Shown in pieces: positions 5,858 through 6,554 of a stretch of 6,554 nucleotides of DNA. Below the pieces are notes generated by a model. That model worked only from the letters and a program-made list of their open reading frames with translations. It was not told the origin of the DNA and made no database searches. Origin of the DNA: Bacteroidota bacterium (GTDB lineage: Bacteria > Bacteroidota > Bacteroidia > Bacteroidales > UBA1402); assembly GCA_030706285.1 (NCBI GenBank), contig JAUZOU010000171.1:1-6554 (forward strand), written 5' to 3'. Both the position numbers and the translations under genes were made by a program. Numbering within the stretch: position 1 is the stretch's first letter; every line of letters begins with the position of its first letter.

Positions 5858-6554
5858 TTAAAACCGTTTGGTATAAACATGACAATAGGGTTCGGTGCCT
5901 TTTTGCTCATAATAATCCTGATGATAGGATTCAGCTTCCCAAAAGGTCGTGGCAGGTGTGACATGCGTAACAACCCGGTAACCTTTTGTCTTTAACTCAT
6001 CGATCAGCCGTTCGGCAATCTGCTTTTGATCAGGGGTTGTATAAAAAATTTCCGAACGGTATTGCGGACCAATGTCGGGACCTTGGCCGTCCTGCTGTTC
6101 AGGATCGTGAATTTCAAAAAAAAGCTTAGCCAATGCTTCAAAGGTGGTTTTGCCAGGATCAAACCTGATTTCAACAGCTTCGGCATGTCCTGTCTTATGG
6201 CTGCACACGTCTTGATAGGTCGGATGATCCTTGGTCCCCCCGATATAACCACAGGTAACAGAAAGTACCCCCGGCGCTTTTTTCATCAGATGTTCCACGC
6301 CCCAGAAACAGCCGCCAGCAAAGATGGCTGTTTCAGCCTGTCGTACTTGTTCCGGTGACTCTTTGGTAAATTCAAGTGAAATGGAATTGACACAGTGACG
6401 GACGTTCTTGTCTGTCAGGTGTTCTCCGATAAACACATGACCAAGATGGGCACCACATCTGGCACACACTATTTCAGTCCTTTTACCGTCAGCATCCGGA
6501 AAGCGGTTGACCGCTCCGGGTATTTCACCGTCGAAACTTGGCCAGCCACATCGG
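5858..6554 (-). CDS. msrBA: Bifunctional methionine sulfoxide reductase MsrB-MsrA, N-terminus cut by window edge
   Basis: The frame is open from base 6553 down to the TAA at 5858-5860 (231 visible residues); the GTG at 6469 is internal because MsrB sequence continues upstream of it. Visible residues 2-58 are the C-terminal half of MsrB: CGWPSFDGEIPG, then CARC (30-33), the second cysteine pair of the structural zinc site, GAHLGHVF, and RHCVNS with the catalytic Cys54. The first zinc pair lies outside the window. A short linker leads to MsrA from about residue 73: GGCFWG with catalytic Cys82, GHAEAV with the conserved Glu, DIGPQYRS with the Asp and Tyr of the active site, and the C-terminal Cys224 (EPYCHVY), which is placed to act as the resolving cysteine. 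MsrA reduces the S and MsrB the R epimer of methionine sulfoxide, normally using thioredoxin, so one polypeptide repairs both forms. This MsrB-then-MsrA order is known in Bacteroidetes. Whether it is exported cannot be judged without the N-terminus. Confidence 0.93.
   Translation of the reverse strand, partial: RCGWPSFDGEIPGAVNRFPDADGKRTEIVCARCGAHLGHVFIGEHLTDKNVRHCVNSISLEFTKESPEQVRQAETAIFAGGCFWGVEHLMKKAPGVLSVTCGYIGGTKDHPTYQDVCSHKTGHAEAVEIRFDPGKTTFEALAKLFFEIHDPEQQDGQGPDIGPQYRSEIFYTTPDQKQIAERLIDELKTKGYRVVTHVTPATTFWEAESYHQDYYEQKGTEPYCHVYTKRF

Noticed and set aside
6026..6358. 110-codon plus-strand open frame opposite the MsrA domain
   Set aside because: The minus strand has all MsrA active-site motifs in frame; this is a shadow.

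Overview
The window looks like ordinary chromosomal DNA from a member of the Bacteroidetes, probably the order Bacteroidales. The reasons are moderate GC with AT-rich intergenic DNA, an MsrB-MsrA fusion in the order common in that group, a Bacteroidales-type carboxyltransferase protein, a secreted WG-repeat protein with a signal peptide ending in Ala-Gln, and candidate promoters of the TTG / TAnnTTTG type. I see no tRNA, rRNA, CRISPR array, transposase or attachment site. Species cannot be told from this sequence.

Layout: (1) 1-636, plus strand, the 3' part of a class I SAM-dependent methyltransferase cut by the left edge. (2) 637-1001, a 365-base intergenic region with an 8-bp hairpin and a candidate promoter. 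(3) 1002-2549, plus strand, a 515-residue exported protein with WG-like repeats and C-terminal YD-like beta strands, followed by a strong terminator at 2610-2662. (4) 2550-2900, a convergent intergenic region with that terminator, a hairpin-rich GC-rich patch, and a second, bidirectional terminator at 2765-2809. (5) 2901-4685, minus strand, a 594-residue PycB/OadA-like carboxyltransferase protein whose C-terminal biotinyl-like domain has no biotin-acceptor lysine. (6) 4956-5588, minus strand, a DedA-family membrane protein. (7) 5858-6554, minus strand, the C-terminal part of an MsrB-MsrA methionine sulfoxide reductase, cut by the right edge.

The three minus-strand genes are separated by about 270 bases each, so they are probably separate transcription units rather than one operon, and their functions (C3/C4 carboxyl transfer, membrane lipid homeostasis, oxidative protein repair) do not form an obvious pathway. 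I do not see a new multi-gene system. The most interesting single observation is the carboxyltransferase: the metal-binding residues of its catalytic barrel are kept, but its own carrier domain has tyrosine where the biotinylated lysine should be. It therefore either works with a carrier encoded elsewhere or uses the domain for assembly only.
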